Part shown: positions 1 through 9,212 of the stretch, in pieces
How the letters are laid out: every line of letters begins with the position of its first letter
Position numbering within the stretch: position 1 is the stretch's first letter
From: JBCCOW01 sp039025855
Lineage (GTDB): Bacteria > Planctomycetota > Phycisphaerae > Phycisphaerales > Phycisphaeraceae
Direction: 5' to 3'
Assembly: GCA_039025855.1 (NCBI GenBank)
Contig: JBCCNL010000013.1
Location: forward strand, 1 to 64,000
DNA length: 64,000 bases
Made by a program: the position numbers and the translations under genes
Notes under the pieces: model-generated
What the model was told of the DNA's origin: nothing
Databases searched by the model: none
The model's input: only the letters and a program-made list of their open reading frames with translations

Positions 1-957
1 CAGCACGGTGTCGGCGGGGACCCAGCGGGAGAGGACGACGCGGCAGACGCCGAAGTCGGACTCGTAGACGGAGACGAGGTCGCGGAAGCGGGTGTCGTTG
101 CCGTCGAAGCCGCGGGAGCTGGTGATGAAGCCGTTGATGGCGCGCTTCTGGAAGCCGGAGACGACGATGGTGTCGATGCGGCCCGACGAGTTGTCCCAGA
201 CGCCGCGGAGCGCGGTGTTGAGCATGGGCTCGGTCAGAGCAGCTGTGGCGGCGTCGGTCGCTTGGCCGGCGAGGAAGGGGACGATGCCCTGCATGGTTCG
301 GCGGACGGTGCCGGAGCCCTGTGGGTTGGACGCGGGGGCGACGCCGTTGATCAAGCAGTTCTCGAGGTCACGGGCGAGCTCGCGGAGGCGCTCCGACTTC
401 TGGTAGTCCATCTCGTCTTCGATGGCGGCCTGTTTGGAGGCGAGCTGGGAGCCGGAGACCTCGACGGTGGCGGCGAAGATCTGCGTGGTGTTGGAACGCC
501 GGGAGCGGTTGGTAAAGCGGGCGGCGGGAGCGTCGTCGCCTTCGAGGGCGGCGTTGCCGAGGATGCGGAGGGTGGTGTTGTCGGCGATGGACGCGGCGGT
601 GGTGGAGCCGTAGCCGCGGACGACGGTGAGGTCGTTGGAGCTCACGCCGGTGACGAACAGGACTTCGGTGGAGCCGTCGGGCTGGACCTGGTCCCCGACG
701 CGGAAGCGGTCGCCGTTGTCGACAGTGACAGTGGTGGCGGAGCCGGTGACGGAGCCGTCGGTGGCATCCTTGTTGGGGAGCAGCTCGTCTTCGAGCCACT
801 GATGGACGGTGGAGGTGGCGGCGCGTTGCGGGTCGCCGAGGTGGTCGAGGAGCGGGGTCTCATAGGGAGAGATCAGGCCGAGGACGTCGGAGACGTCTTC
901 GATGTGCTCGGGGAGGTCGGGGCCGGCGGAGTAGGTGGCTTTTCCGGTGAAGGGCAT
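1..957 (-). CDS. Phage major capsid protein, SU10/DUF5309 type (3' end outside window)
   Basis: An open frame of 319 codons runs from the ATG at 957 through the window edge with no stop. The N-terminus reads MPFTGKATYSAGPD, followed by an 'ISPYETPLLDHLG' stretch and later 'VSGFQKRAING'. This layout (defined N-arm, 'sPyeTPlld' motif, central beta-rich insert at about residues 75-120 with many V, T and G) fits the SU10-like major capsid family, HK97 fold. It is the third gene of a minus-strand set portal - small coiled-coil protein - capsid, the normal head-gene order. Codons end mostly in C, like other minus-strand genes here, so it is compositionally adapted to the chromosome. Family assignment comes from recalled motifs and gene order; capsid role is fairly secure. 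Confidence 0.8.
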   Translation of the reverse strand, partial: MPFTGKATYSAGPDLPEHIEDVSDVLGLISPYETPLLDHLGDPQRAATSTVHQWLEDELLPNKDATDGSVTGSATTVTVDNGDRFRVGDQVQPDGSTEVLFVTGVSSNDLTVVRGYGSTTAASIADNTTLRILGNAALEGDDAPAARFTNRSRRSNTTQIFAATVEVSGSQLASKQAAIEDEMDYQKSERLRELARDLENCLINGVAPASNPQGSGTVRRTMQGIVPFLAGQATDAATAALTEPMLNTALRGVWDNSSGRIDTIVVSGFQKRAINGFITSSRGFDGNDTRFRDLVSVYESDFGVCRVVLSRWVPADTVL

Positions 958-1015
958 GGTTGTCTTTCCTTGGGGTGAGGGTGAGTGGGCTGGGGGTGAG
1001 CGAGGGATGGACGTG

Positions 1016-1042
1016 CCGGTCGCGAGCGACCGGGCTAAACGG
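1016..1042. repeat. Palindromic element, family C (GCTAAACGG tail), copy 1
   Basis: In the gap between capsid and coiled-coil genes: 8-bp arms CCGGTCGC / GCGACCGG separated by 2 bases, directly followed by GCTAAACGG. A second copy with different arms but the identical 9-base tail lies at 1507-1533, and a third with a similar tail (GCTAAATG) at 24291-24315. No T-run follows, so it is not a standard intrinsic terminator. Confidence 0.75.
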
Positions 1043-1065
1043 TTTGGGTTATGGGGTGGTTGGGG

Positions 1066-1485
1066 TTAGGGGGAGGCGCGGTTGCGGCGGAGGCGGAGGT
1101 AGGTCAGGAGGTCGCGGCGGTTGCCGGTGGAGGCGGCGTGGGCGGCGGCTTCGTCGGCGGGGTCGGGTTCGCTGAGGCGGTCGGCTTCGGGGGCGAAGGG
1201 GAAGGCGTGGGGTGTGCCGTTGGTGCGGAATAGCCAGGGCTTGTCGCGGCGGAGGTCGGCGACGGCGGTGTCGATGTCGGGCTCGTCCATCTGCTGGATG
1301 GCGGCCTCGGTGAGGAGGCGGGCGGCGCCGAGGTCGAGCGGGTGGGCCTCGGTGAGGCGGGCGTCGATCTGTTGTCGCCGCTCGAGCTGGGTGATCTGGG
1401 CTTCGCGTTGGCGGAGCTGTTCGTGGAGCAATTCGAGTTGGTGGTCAAGGTCGGCGGATGCGGGTTGTGTGTCGGGCTGGGTCAT
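1066..1485 (-). CDS. Small coiled-coil phage protein, scaffold-like position
   Basis: 139 residues starting MTQPDTQPASADLD. A far longer upstream in-frame extension is low-complexity P/S/T shadow of the portal gene and is not believed; the start at 1485 is chosen because the good heptad-like helix begins just after it. Residues about 12-40 (LELLHEQLRQREAQITQLE) form a likely coiled coil, followed by an acidic, charged segment. It sits between portal and major capsid, where many tailed phages encode the scaffolding protein or head protease; no protease motif is visible. Function is inferred only from position, size and helical content. Confidence 0.6.
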   Translation of the reverse strand: MTQPDTQPASADLDHQLELLHEQLRQREAQITQLERRQQIDARLTEAHPLDLGAARLLTEAAIQQMDEPDIDTAVADLRRDKPWLFRTNGTPHAFPFAPEADRLSEPDPADEAAAHAASTGNRRDLLTYLRLRRNRASP

Positions 1486-1506
1486 GATGTGTTTTGGTGG
1501 TGCGAT

Positions 1507-1533
1507 GGGGGCATGAATGCCCCCGCTAAACGG
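1507..1533. repeat. Palindromic element, family C, copy 2
   Basis: Between portal and coiled-coil genes: arms GGGGGCAT / ATGCCCCC with a 2-base centre, directly followed by GCTAAACGG, the same tail as at 1034-1042. The arms differ completely from copy 1 while the tail is constant, indicating a mobile or duplicated repeat class rather than a chance hairpin. Confidence 0.75.
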
Positions 1534-1549
1534 GTGGTGCGTGATGGGC

Positions 1550-3112
1550 TTAGAGTTCGGGGGCGGGGGTGTCGAGGTAGCCGAGCTCGCGGAGGACCTG
1601 GTCGCGGGGGACGCCGAGCTCGCGTTTGATCTGGGCGTTGCGGAGGCGGGTGGACTCGGGCTCGGGGGTGGGGTTGGGCCAGAGGAGTTGGACACGGCGG
1701 TCTGCGGGCTCGGTGTGGAGCTGGCCGAAGGTGTGAGCGGCGTGGAGGACGAGTTCGCAGGCGCGGGCGATGCCTTGGCCGTAGAGCAGGCGTTTGCGTT
1801 CGGCCTTGGCGGTGAGCCCGAGGAGGACGATGCGGATGGCGTTTTCGGAGGAGAGGTTGCCGACCTTGCCGCGGACGAGGCCGGCGGCGACGGGGGTGAC
1901 GCCGGAGGTCTTGTCGAGGGCGTCGCGGATGTCCTGGATGTGTGCGGTTTCGGAGGGGGAGTCGGCATCGCCACCGAACTCAAGGATGGCGGCGTCGGGG
2001 TTGTCGGTCTGCCACATCTGACCCGGGCCGACGGGGCGGTCGTTGAAGGAGTCGATGCCCTTGCCGAGGTACATCTTGAAGGACTGGAAGGTGACGCGGT
2101 TGGCGCGGTCGGAGAGCCGGGTGTTCAGTTCGTCCTGTAGGGGGATGAGCGGTTCGACGTCGGAGAGCCCGGTCCAATGCAGGGGCTGCGGGAGGTTCTG
2201 GATATGGACGACGGGGATGCGGCCGAGGGGGTTGGGGCCTGCGTCGAGGAGTCGGCGTGTAGTGGTGCGGGCGGGCTGGTGGTAGCGAGCGATGAGTTCG
2301 GGGGTGAAGAGCGTGGTGTGTTCGTCGTGGGTGGCGGGCTGCTGGGGTGAGAGGCTGCTGAGGAGCGTGCGCCAGCGGGGCGCGGAGGTTTCCTGGTGGT
2401 TGGGGTTGGGCGTGCGGTGGTGGAGTAGGTAAGTGTGGAGCTGGCGGAGGTTTTGGCGGTGGGGGTCGGGGATGCCGCGGGTGGCGGGGATGGGGGCGAG
2501 GTCGAGGTGGTCGGCGGAGGCGTCGAGGAGGATGTCGACGTGGCCGTAGATGGAGCCCAGGAGGATGAGTTCCTGGAAGAAGAGGGGGCCGCCGGCCTCG
2601 GTGAAGACGTCGTTGAGGTAGGCGTCGATGTCTTGGGCGAGCCCGCGGTCCTGCGCTTGGGAGCGGATGCGGACGGGTTGGCCGACCATGAAGTCGACGA
2701 GGGCGTGGATACGCCAGGCGATGTCGTTCTCGATGACGGTCTCGCGGGTGGCGGTGGGGTCGGCCGTGGGGCTCGGCGGGTCTGTGGCGAGGCGAGGGGG
2801 TAGGCCTTGGGTTTGGGCGAGCTTGCCGGTGGTGTCGGGGTTGCGGTAGTACTGCCAGAGCTTGTGGAGGCGGGGCTGCTGGTGGGTTTGATGATCGTGG
2901 ATCAGTTGGCTGAGCCGGGCGTGCGTGGTGGGTGAAGCGGGCTGGGCGGGATCGGGTTGGGTGGTTTGGTGCTGCACGAGGGTTTCCGCTGGGGGAGTCA
3001 CCGGTGGGTCGTCGGGGGGTGGTGTGCGCGCGGAGGGTGGGTGTTGCGGTGGACGGGTGGCGTAAGTCTCGTGGAGACAGTGATTCAAAAAGTGGTGAAA
3101 TTGCCGCGCCAT
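1550..3112 (-). CDS. Phage portal protein
   Basis: 520 residues. After a P/T/H-rich N-terminus of about 60 residues comes 'HKLWQYYRNPDTTGKL', then 'ENDIAWRIHALVDFMVGQPV', a segment typical of SPP1 gp6-like portal proteins; 'IPVVHIQNLPQPLHWTGLSD' and 'LIPLQDELNTRLSDRANR' follow, matching the portal core and stem region, and 'KTSGVTPVAAG' the later helix. Portal proteins form the dodecameric DNA gate of the procapsid. The gene leads a minus-strand head operon (portal, coiled-coil protein, capsid) and is divergent from the sigma-54 activator with a 92-bp spacer. No clear Shine-Dalgarno precedes the ATG at 3112, so the true start may lie further in. The terminase partner is about 22 kb away on the other strand, which is unusual. 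Confidence 0.85.
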   Translation of the reverse strand: MARQFHHFLNHCLHETYATRPPQHPPSARTPPPDDPPVTPPAETLVQHQTTQPDPAQPASPTTHARLSQLIHDHQTHQQPRLHKLWQYYRNPDTTGKLAQTQGLPPRLATDPPSPTADPTATRETVIENDIAWRIHALVDFMVGQPVRIRSQAQDRGLAQDIDAYLNDVFTEAGGPLFFQELILLGSIYGHVDILLDASADHLDLAPIPATRGIPDPHRQNLRQLHTYLLHHRTPNPNHQETSAPRWRTLLSSLSPQQPATHDEHTTLFTPELIARYHQPARTTTRRLLDAGPNPLGRIPVVHIQNLPQPLHWTGLSDVEPLIPLQDELNTRLSDRANRVTFQSFKMYLGKGIDSFNDRPVGPGQMWQTDNPDAAILEFGGDADSPSETAHIQDIRDALDKTSGVTPVAAGLVRGKVGNLSSENAIRIVLLGLTAKAERKRLLYGQGIARACELVLHAAHTFGQLHTEPADRRVQLLWPNPTPEPESTRLRNAQIKRELGVPRDQVLRELGYLDTPAPEL

Positions 3113-3204
3113 ATGTTTGGGTAATGTTTGAATCTGCGTTACTGGCTATGAATCGGGCAGCCTGGTATTGAAAGCCGCCCGAATTGATGATTTAATACGC
3201 ATGG

Positions 3205-4845
3205 ATGGATCGTGCTGAACAAGAATTGAACATCCTTGAGCAGGTCAGCCAGATTCTCGGCGACGGGCTCGAGTTACAGACGCTGTTCGGCCGGGTGATG
3301 TCGGTCTTGCGGGAAGCGGTAGGTGTGCAGCGGGCGGCGTTGGTGCTCTGGGACCGGGCGTCGGAGCAGCTGCGGACCGTGGCATCGGTGGGACTGACCC
3401 CTGCGGAACAGGAGCGGGGGCGTTATGCGCTGGGTGAGGGGGTGACGGGTGGGGTGATGCAGAGCGGAGACCCGGCGGTGATCGCCGATGTCTCGAAGCA
3501 TCCAGAGTTTCTGAACCGGACGAAGGCTCGCAAGATTTCGTCATCGGGCGAAAGGTCATCGGCGGTGGCGTCGGCTCCGGCGTTGGCGACGACAGGGCCG
3601 ATCAGTTTTATCTGTGTGCCGGTGGTGGATGCGGAAGAAGTGGTGGGGACGATCAGTATCGACAAGCCATTGAAGAGCCAGGAGCAGCTCCAGGCGGATG
3701 CCCGTTTACTGCGCATCATCGCGGGGTCCATTAGTCAAACCATACGCATGCACCAACTGGTCCAAATGGAGAAAGACCAGTGGCTGGAGGAGAAGCAGCG
3801 GCTGACGGACAACCTTCGGAGCAAGTACCAGTTTGAGAATGTCATTGGGTCGAGCCCGGCGATGCTGGACGTTCTAGGGATGATTGCCCAGGTCGCGTCG
3901 AGCCGGGCGACTGTGCTGCTGCTGGGGGAGACGGGTTGCGGGAAGGAGCTGATCGCCAAGGCGGTGCATTACAACTCGCCGCGGCGGGATAAGCCGCTGA
4001 TCCGGATTAACTGCGGGGCGCTGTCGCCGCAGCTGCTGGAGAGCGAGCTGTTTGGGCATGTGAAGGGGGCGTTCACGGGGGCGGTTCGGGACAAGGTCGG
4101 GCGGTTCGAGGCGGCTGATGGGGGCACGATTTTTCTGGATGAGGTGGGCACACTGGACGCGCAGCTGCAGGTGAAGCTGCTGCGTGTGCTTCAGGAGCGG
4201 GAGTTTGAGCGGGTGGGGGACCACCAGAGCGTGAAGGTCGATGTGCGGGTCATCGCGGCGACGAACCTGGAGCTCGAGGAAGAGGTGCGGAAGGGCAATT
4301 TCCGGGAAGACTTGTACTACCGGCTGAACGTGGTGACGGTGCACCTGCCGCCGTTGCGGACGCGGCGTGAGGACATCCCGCTGCTGATCGATCACTTTTT
4401 GGATCGGTACAACCGGGAGAACAACCGGCAGCTGTCTAAGCTCAGTCGGGGGGTCTTGAACACGCTGCTGCGGTATCCGTGGCCGGGCAATGTGCGGGAG
4501 TTGGAGAACTGCATTGAGCGGGCGGTGGTGCTGAGTCAGGGCGATGAGTTCACGGACGAGTTGTTGCCGTTGCAGATCCGATTGTTTGCGCAGCAGACAC
4601 GCGGTGATGCGGGAGACGAGGACATCGACGCGATCTGTTCGAAACTGGCGGAACACGCGATCCGTCAGTTCGCGGTGTACGACGGGCGGGTGTACGAACT
4701 GGTGATCAACGAGGTGGAGCGTCACCTGTTGCGGGAGGCGCTGGGGCACAACGGGGGCGTGAAGATCCGGACGGCGGACTTCCTGGGGATCAACCGGAAC
4801 ACGCTTAACAAGAAGGTCAAGGACCTGGGCGTCGAGGACGACTAG
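3205..4845 (+). CDS. Sigma-54-dependent transcriptional activator with N-terminal GAF domain
   Basis: 546 residues. A GAF sensor domain (about residues 20-175) is followed by an AAA+ domain with Walker A GETGCGKE, the sigma-54-contacting GAFTGA motif, Walker B 'GGTIFLDEVG' and the arginine-rich 'FREDLYYRLNVV' segment, then a C-terminal Fis-type helix-turn-helix ('LGINRNTLNKKVKDLG'). This is the NifA/FhlA architecture: it would bind an enhancer and drive RNA polymerase-sigma54 open complex formation. The GAF ligand cannot be read from sequence. It is divergent from the portal gene and convergent (6-bp gap) with the TPR-like gene. Two overlapping ATGs exist at 3201 and 3205; only 3205 is in frame. 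Target genes are unknown. Confidence 0.93.
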   Translation: MDRAEQELNILEQVSQILGDGLELQTLFGRVMSVLREAVGVQRAALVLWDRASEQLRTVASVGLTPAEQERGRYALGEGVTGGVMQSGDPAVIADVSKHPEFLNRTKARKISSSGERSSAVASAPALATTGPISFICVPVVDAEEVVGTISIDKPLKSQEQLQADARLLRIIAGSISQTIRMHQLVQMEKDQWLEEKQRLTDNLRSKYQFENVIGSSPAMLDVLGMIAQVASSRATVLLLGETGCGKELIAKAVHYNSPRRDKPLIRINCGALSPQLLESELFGHVKGAFTGAVRDKVGRFEAADGGTIFLDEVGTLDAQLQVKLLRVLQEREFERVGDHQSVKVDVRVIAATNLELEEEVRKGNFREDLYYRLNVVTVHLPPLRTRREDIPLLIDHFLDRYNRENNRQLSKLSRGVLNTLLRYPWPGNVRELENCIERAVVLSQGDEFTDELLPLQIRLFAQQTRGDAGDEDIDAICSKLAEHAIRQFAVYDGRVYELVINEVERHLLREALGHNGGVKIRTADFLGINRNTLNKKVKDLGVEDD

Positions 4846-4851
4846 GGCGGG

Positions 4852-7005
4852 TCATTGGCGTTCGATGGCGGTGGGGGGTTGGTTCTCTTCGGCTGCTTGT
4901 TGTTGGGCCCGGACCTGCTCGCGGAACTCGGCGAGGCCTTGAGGCGGCGGGAAGAGGTTGCCGAAGGACATGCCTTGGGCTTCGGACTGGGCGCGGAGGG
5001 CGGTGGCCATGGCGTCGTAGGTGGTGAGCCGGATGGTTGCGGGGGAGTTGAGGTAGACGCGGTGCCGGGTGAGCAGGGGCAAGACCGGGTTGGTCATGAA
5101 CTGGAAGTAGTAGTCGGTGACCATGCGTCGAAGCGGCGGGAGCTGGCGTCGGGCGACCTCGGCGTTGGGGTTGTCGCCGCCGGCGCGCTCTTCCTGCGCT
5201 TTTTTGTGGACGGCTTGGGCCATGTTGTAGAAGCGGGTGAAGACCTCACGGCGGTTACGCCCCCAGCCCTCGAAGAACCCGCGGTGGATGAGTGAGGTGA
5301 TGACGGTGGTGGGGACCTGCTGCATCATCAGGTCTTCGAGGAGCAGGGCGAGCACGAAGTCGTCGAGGGGCAGTTCATACCGGCTTTGATAGGTGCGTTG
5401 GAAGCCTTCGCCGCGGTTCCAGTAGAGCTCACGGACGCGGTCGTAGAGCTGTCGGGCGGTGGGCAGGTCGGGGTCGAACTGGTTGCCGTAGAAGTAGGCG
5501 GCGCGGATGGCGTCGTGGAGGAAGTTCTCGTGGCCTGCCTCGTAGGAGGTGTCGTTGGCGACGCCCCACTCGACGTCGGCGGCGCGGTCGCGGGCGTTCT
5601 GCATCGCGGTTTCGTAAGCGGGGATGAAGGCGATGTTGGGCTGGGCGGTGACGGAGCCTCGGCCTTGTGGTCCGCCGAGCGGGTCGAAGCTGAGCGTGCC
5701 GAAACGGAACAGGCCTTGGAGGGAGTGGATGATGCCGCGGTCGGTATTGATCTGATCGATCTTGGTGCGGTCGCGTTTGTCGTAGGCCTTGTCGACGCCC
5801 TTGCCGTACCAGTAGAGGGAGTGCCCGAAGGGGGATCGCCAGTCGACGGGTCCGAAGTCCTGCATGAGCCGGTGCATGAAGCGGGGGTCCATGCGGTCCT
5901 GTTCGACGAGGGTGCGGGCGCGGAGGAAGGGCAGCAGTTCGCTGCGGAGCGGGTCGGCGATCGCGGCGGACCAGTTGTCGCGGAGCTCGGAGAGGGATGG
6001 GGCAGTGACCTGGTCGCGGGGGGTGCGGATCAGCTCCATGAACTGCTGGCCGGTGAGGCCCTGCTGTTGGGCCCGGCGTTGGACGGCGGCGATGCGTTGT
6101 CGTCGGTCGAGCTCGCGCTGCTTGAGGTAGGGGATCAGGGCGCGGGCGTCTTCGGAGAGCTGATCGTCGTCGAGGGCTTCGATGACGGACCAGTCGTAGG
6201 CATCGCGGAGCATGAAGGCGGTGCCGATGGCAAGGAGCGTGCGGGTGTCGGGGTCGAAGCCCAGCTCGTTGAGCTCGGAGATGACACGGGAGGCCTGGGG
6301 GAAGTCGTTGCGGAACCGCGTGAAGGTTTCGGAGGAGGGCGTGCCGTCGAGGAGGCCCGTGGTGCCCGAGACGAAGTAGTCGTCGGTGAACTGGGCGAGT
6401 CGTTCAAACTGGGCGATGTAGTCGCGGGCACGCATGCGGTCGATGTCGCCGCCGAGCTTGGTATGCCACTCCCGGGCGACCTGTGCCTTGTAGAAGTGGT
6501 GCATGTCGTCGGAGGTGCCGCCGACTTTGTGGAAGAGGATCCACCCGAGTTCGCGGTAGAGCCGGATGGCGTTGGGGTTCTGGGGGATGCCTTCCTCGCG
6601 GAGCAGGGAGATGCCCTTGTTGACCCAGTCCCAGCGTTCCTGCGGGGTCTGGGCCTTGACCGAGATGTTGTAGGCCATGTTCCAGGCGGTGAACGCCCAG
6701 ACTTGGGGGAAGCGGGGCTGGAGCTTCGTGATGAGCTGCGAGAGGGTGTTGGCCTCGAAGTATTTGCCGTCACGCTTCTGCATCTCGAGTTGATACCAGA
6801 GGGCGTTGACAGCGATGCCACGGAAACTGCCGAGCTGGGCCAGCAGGGCGTATTCGGGGGGGATGTTCTCGCCGACGTCAGTGTCGGCGGCGAGCTGGAG
6901 CTCACGGCGTTCGACGCTGATGTTCTCGATCAGGGCGCTGGAGAAGATGAGGCAGCCAACGACGAGGGTGAGGGCGACGAGTTGGATGATGCGGTCACGG
7001 CTCAT
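4852..7005 (-). CDS. Membrane-anchored TPR-like protein of planctomycete type
   Basis: 717 residues. One N-terminal membrane helix (about residues 8-27, 'IIQLVALTLVVGCLIFSSAL') precedes a long helical region with tetratricopeptide-like spacing ('LAQLGSFRGIAVNALWYQLE', 'FPQVWAFTAWNMAYNISVKA', 'LYRELGWILFHKV'), so most of the protein probably lies outside the cytoplasm. Similar proteins in planctomycete genomes are often mislabelled 'IRE (iron responsive element)'; no enzymatic motif is visible. It is the last gene of the SPFH-ABC operon, 62 bp after the permease, suggesting that it is the extracytoplasmic partner or substrate adaptor of that ABC-2 system. The G-rich complementary strand makes a spurious long reading frame opposite it. 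Confidence 0.72.
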   Translation of the reverse strand: MSRDRIIQLVALTLVVGCLIFSSALIENISVERRELQLAADTDVGENIPPEYALLAQLGSFRGIAVNALWYQLEMQKRDGKYFEANTLSQLITKLQPRFPQVWAFTAWNMAYNISVKAQTPQERWDWVNKGISLLREEGIPQNPNAIRLYRELGWILFHKVGGTSDDMHHFYKAQVAREWHTKLGGDIDRMRARDYIAQFERLAQFTDDYFVSGTTGLLDGTPSSETFTRFRNDFPQASRVISELNELGFDPDTRTLLAIGTAFMLRDAYDWSVIEALDDDQLSEDARALIPYLKQRELDRRQRIAAVQRRAQQQGLTGQQFMELIRTPRDQVTAPSLSELRDNWSAAIADPLRSELLPFLRARTLVEQDRMDPRFMHRLMQDFGPVDWRSPFGHSLYWYGKGVDKAYDKRDRTKIDQINTDRGIIHSLQGLFRFGTLSFDPLGGPQGRGSVTAQPNIAFIPAYETAMQNARDRAADVEWGVANDTSYEAGHENFLHDAIRAAYFYGNQFDPDLPTARQLYDRVRELYWNRGEGFQRTYQSRYELPLDDFVLALLLEDLMMQQVPTTVITSLIHRGFFEGWGRNRREVFTRFYNMAQAVHKKAQEERAGGDNPNAEVARRQLPPLRRMVTDYYFQFMTNPVLPLLTRHRVYLNSPATIRLTTYDAMATALRAQSEAQGMSFGNLFPPPQGLAEFREQVRAQQQAAEENQPPTAIERQ

Positions 7006-7067
7006 GGCTGGTGGATGCTACGCGTGGCGGGGCTTGGGGTTTGGCAACCAGCGATAAAGATCGTTGG

Positions 7068-9134
7068 CTAGACGGTGACGCGGGCGGCTTCGCGGCGGCG
7101 GAAGAGCAGGTAGGCGATCCCGCCGAAGACGGCCGACCAGACCCCGATGAGCCAGACCGCGGCGCCCGAGATCATGCTCAGGGGCACCTGTCGCCCGGCG
7201 GCGAAGAGCGGCCCGGGGTGGTAATCGGCGAACGAGGGGATGAGCAGCATCGCGCCCTTGGCGACGAGGCCGATGAACATCTTGAGCACGTCGGCGTATT
7301 CGCCCTCGCTGAGGTTGGAGGTCAGACGTTCCCAGAAGAGCGCGAGCTGTTCGCGGTAGGGCAGGTCGCTGTCGGGGAAGTAGGTATAGAAGCCAATGGA
7401 CTCGGAGACGAAGCTGGAGCCGGCGGCGACGCTGTAGACCAGCAGTGCGAGCAGGGTCGCGACGGGGAAGCTGAGGATGGACCCGGCACCGAGCCCAAGG
7501 ACGGCGAGGAACACGAGGCGGACCCAGATGACGCTGAGGGTTCGGGCGAGGTTACCGACGAAGGTGCCGGCGTTTTCGAGGAGGAGCAGGCCCTCGCGGG
7601 GCGTGAAGGTGATGGAGGGCTGTTCGAGGCTTTCGCTGTTTTCGATGGTGAGGTCGAGGTTTCCGTCATCGTCGATGCGGTAGACGGGGATGTTGACAAC
7701 GTGGGCGTCGCCTTCTGACATGGGCGGGGCCGGGATGGGCCATGGCCCGACGGAGAAGCGGAGGCGGACGAGCCCGTCTTCGAGGCGGCCGGCAGATTCG
7801 GGGACGATCCGGACCTGGAGCGGGGCCTGGTAGCTGGTCGCGAGGAGGTTGGCGATGGTACGGAGCGGGACCTCGCCGTTGAGGGTGATCAGTTGTTTGA
7901 AGAGTGGGCGTTTGTCCGTCTCGGCGGTGAGTCGTCGTTCGACCTCGTCGAGGGGCAGCCCGGGGTAGACGACGACGCCGAAGTTGGCCATGGCCCGGTT
8001 GAGCCCGCGGAGGTAGGTGTCGCCCTCGTCGTCTTCGAAGCCGGCATCGGTGAGGATTTGTTCGACCTGTTGGCGGGCGGCTTGGTTGCGTTGTGCGGCT
8101 TGTTCGAGGCCGGTGAAGCGGAAGGTCTTGCGTTGGCCGGGGGCAACGGCGGACCAGTTAGCGATGACGCGGGCCTGGATTTCGCGGATGTCGTTGGGCG
8201 AGACGTCGGTAATGGGATCGCCGGGGTTGCCGTAGCGCACCGGGTTTTCGTTGCGGAGGGCTTCGACGCGCCGGGCGAGCAGGTCGTTGAGCAGGGTTTC
8301 GTCAACGGGTATGGGCGAGACGGTCTGCCGGGCGGCGAGGGTCTGGTCGTTGACGGCGAGTTCGTCGAGGGGGTCGAGCGCGTCGAGGGTGCGCATGTAT
8401 TGGGCGAAGCCGTAGACCCCGCCGCCGGCGACGACGAGCAGGACGGTGTTGAGCAGGACGATGCCGAGCAGTTTGCCGGCGAGGTAGTGCCAGCGTGCGA
8501 CGGGCTTGGTGAGGGTGAAGAAGACCTGCTTCTGGTCGAATTCGTTGGAGATGCTGCGTGCGGCGAGCAGGATGGTCATCAGGCTGAGCGACATCCCGAT
8601 GAGGAGGGTGGACCAGCTGAGGAAGGTCTGGACGGAGTAGGCGAGGCGGGACTCGCTGCCATGGGTGAGGGTGAGCAGGGGGAGTCCGATGAAGACGGTG
8701 CCGAGGAAGATGTGGACGAGCTTCATGCGGACGGCTTCGTCGATGAGGGTGCCGGCGATGCCGATGATGGGGTGCCCGAGCCGGAGGGCGAGTCGGAGGA
8801 GCTTGAGTCCGCCGACGGTGGCGATGAGCATGAGGGTGGTGGCGAGGACGCCGGCCTGCGCGCCGGGCCAGCCGAGGGCGTTGAAGAACCAGACGAGGAC
8901 GCCGGCGGCCTTGAGCGTGATGATGAGTCTGCCGACGGTGGCGACCCAGGGCACGCTCCACCAGCGGATGACGCCGAAGATCAGCCAGCCCCAGGCGACG
9001 GTGGCGAGGCTGCCGCTGACGGCACGGGCGGCTTCGGGGTGGCCTTGGCCGACGAGCAGGAAGTAGAGGCCGAGGGTGACAGCGAGGAGGCTGCCGTAGA
9101 CGATGGTCCAGGTGCGAGGGCCGATGGCGTTCAT
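7068..9134 (-). CDS. ABC-2 type transporter permease with large extracytoplasmic insert
   Basis: 688 residues from the ATG at 9134, chosen because AGGGGGG lies just upstream; an upstream in-frame ATG at 9203 would add 23 unhelpful P/R/G-rich residues. About six N-terminal membrane helices (to residue about 230), a long soluble region (about 250-500) and further helices at the end. The segment 'ARSISNEFDQKQVFFTLTKPVARWHYLAGKLLG' is the typical ABC-2 permease core, as in GldF/NosY-like proteins. The ATPase gene precedes it by 78 bp. The insert ends in a beta-rich stretch that could contact the TPR-like product encoded next. Substrate unknown. Confidence 0.85.
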   Translation of the reverse strand: MNAIGPRTWTIVYGSLLAVTLGLYFLLVGQGHPEAARAVSGSLATVAWGWLIFGVIRWWSVPWVATVGRLIITLKAAGVLVWFFNALGWPGAQAGVLATTLMLIATVGGLKLLRLALRLGHPIIGIAGTLIDEAVRMKLVHIFLGTVFIGLPLLTLTHGSESRLAYSVQTFLSWSTLLIGMSLSLMTILLAARSISNEFDQKQVFFTLTKPVARWHYLAGKLLGIVLLNTVLLVVAGGGVYGFAQYMRTLDALDPLDELAVNDQTLAARQTVSPIPVDETLLNDLLARRVEALRNENPVRYGNPGDPITDVSPNDIREIQARVIANWSAVAPGQRKTFRFTGLEQAAQRNQAARQQVEQILTDAGFEDDEGDTYLRGLNRAMANFGVVVYPGLPLDEVERRLTAETDKRPLFKQLITLNGEVPLRTIANLLATSYQAPLQVRIVPESAGRLEDGLVRLRFSVGPWPIPAPPMSEGDAHVVNIPVYRIDDDGNLDLTIENSESLEQPSITFTPREGLLLLENAGTFVGNLARTLSVIWVRLVFLAVLGLGAGSILSFPVATLLALLVYSVAAGSSFVSESIGFYTYFPDSDLPYREQLALFWERLTSNLSEGEYADVLKMFIGLVAKGAMLLIPSFADYHPGPLFAAGRQVPLSMISGAAVWLIGVWSAVFGGIAYLLFRRREAARVTV

Positions 9135-9212
9135 GCGACCCCCCTGGCCCGCCGGTCGGGTCGGGGTCGGGCCGGGGTGTTGCCGGGATGTCGGCTCACA
9201 CACGCCACGGGT

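Noticed and set aside
5386..7071. A 561-residue open frame on the plus strand opposite the TPR-like gene
   Set aside because: G/V/E/A-rich shadow of a minus-strand gene; no domain or start signal.
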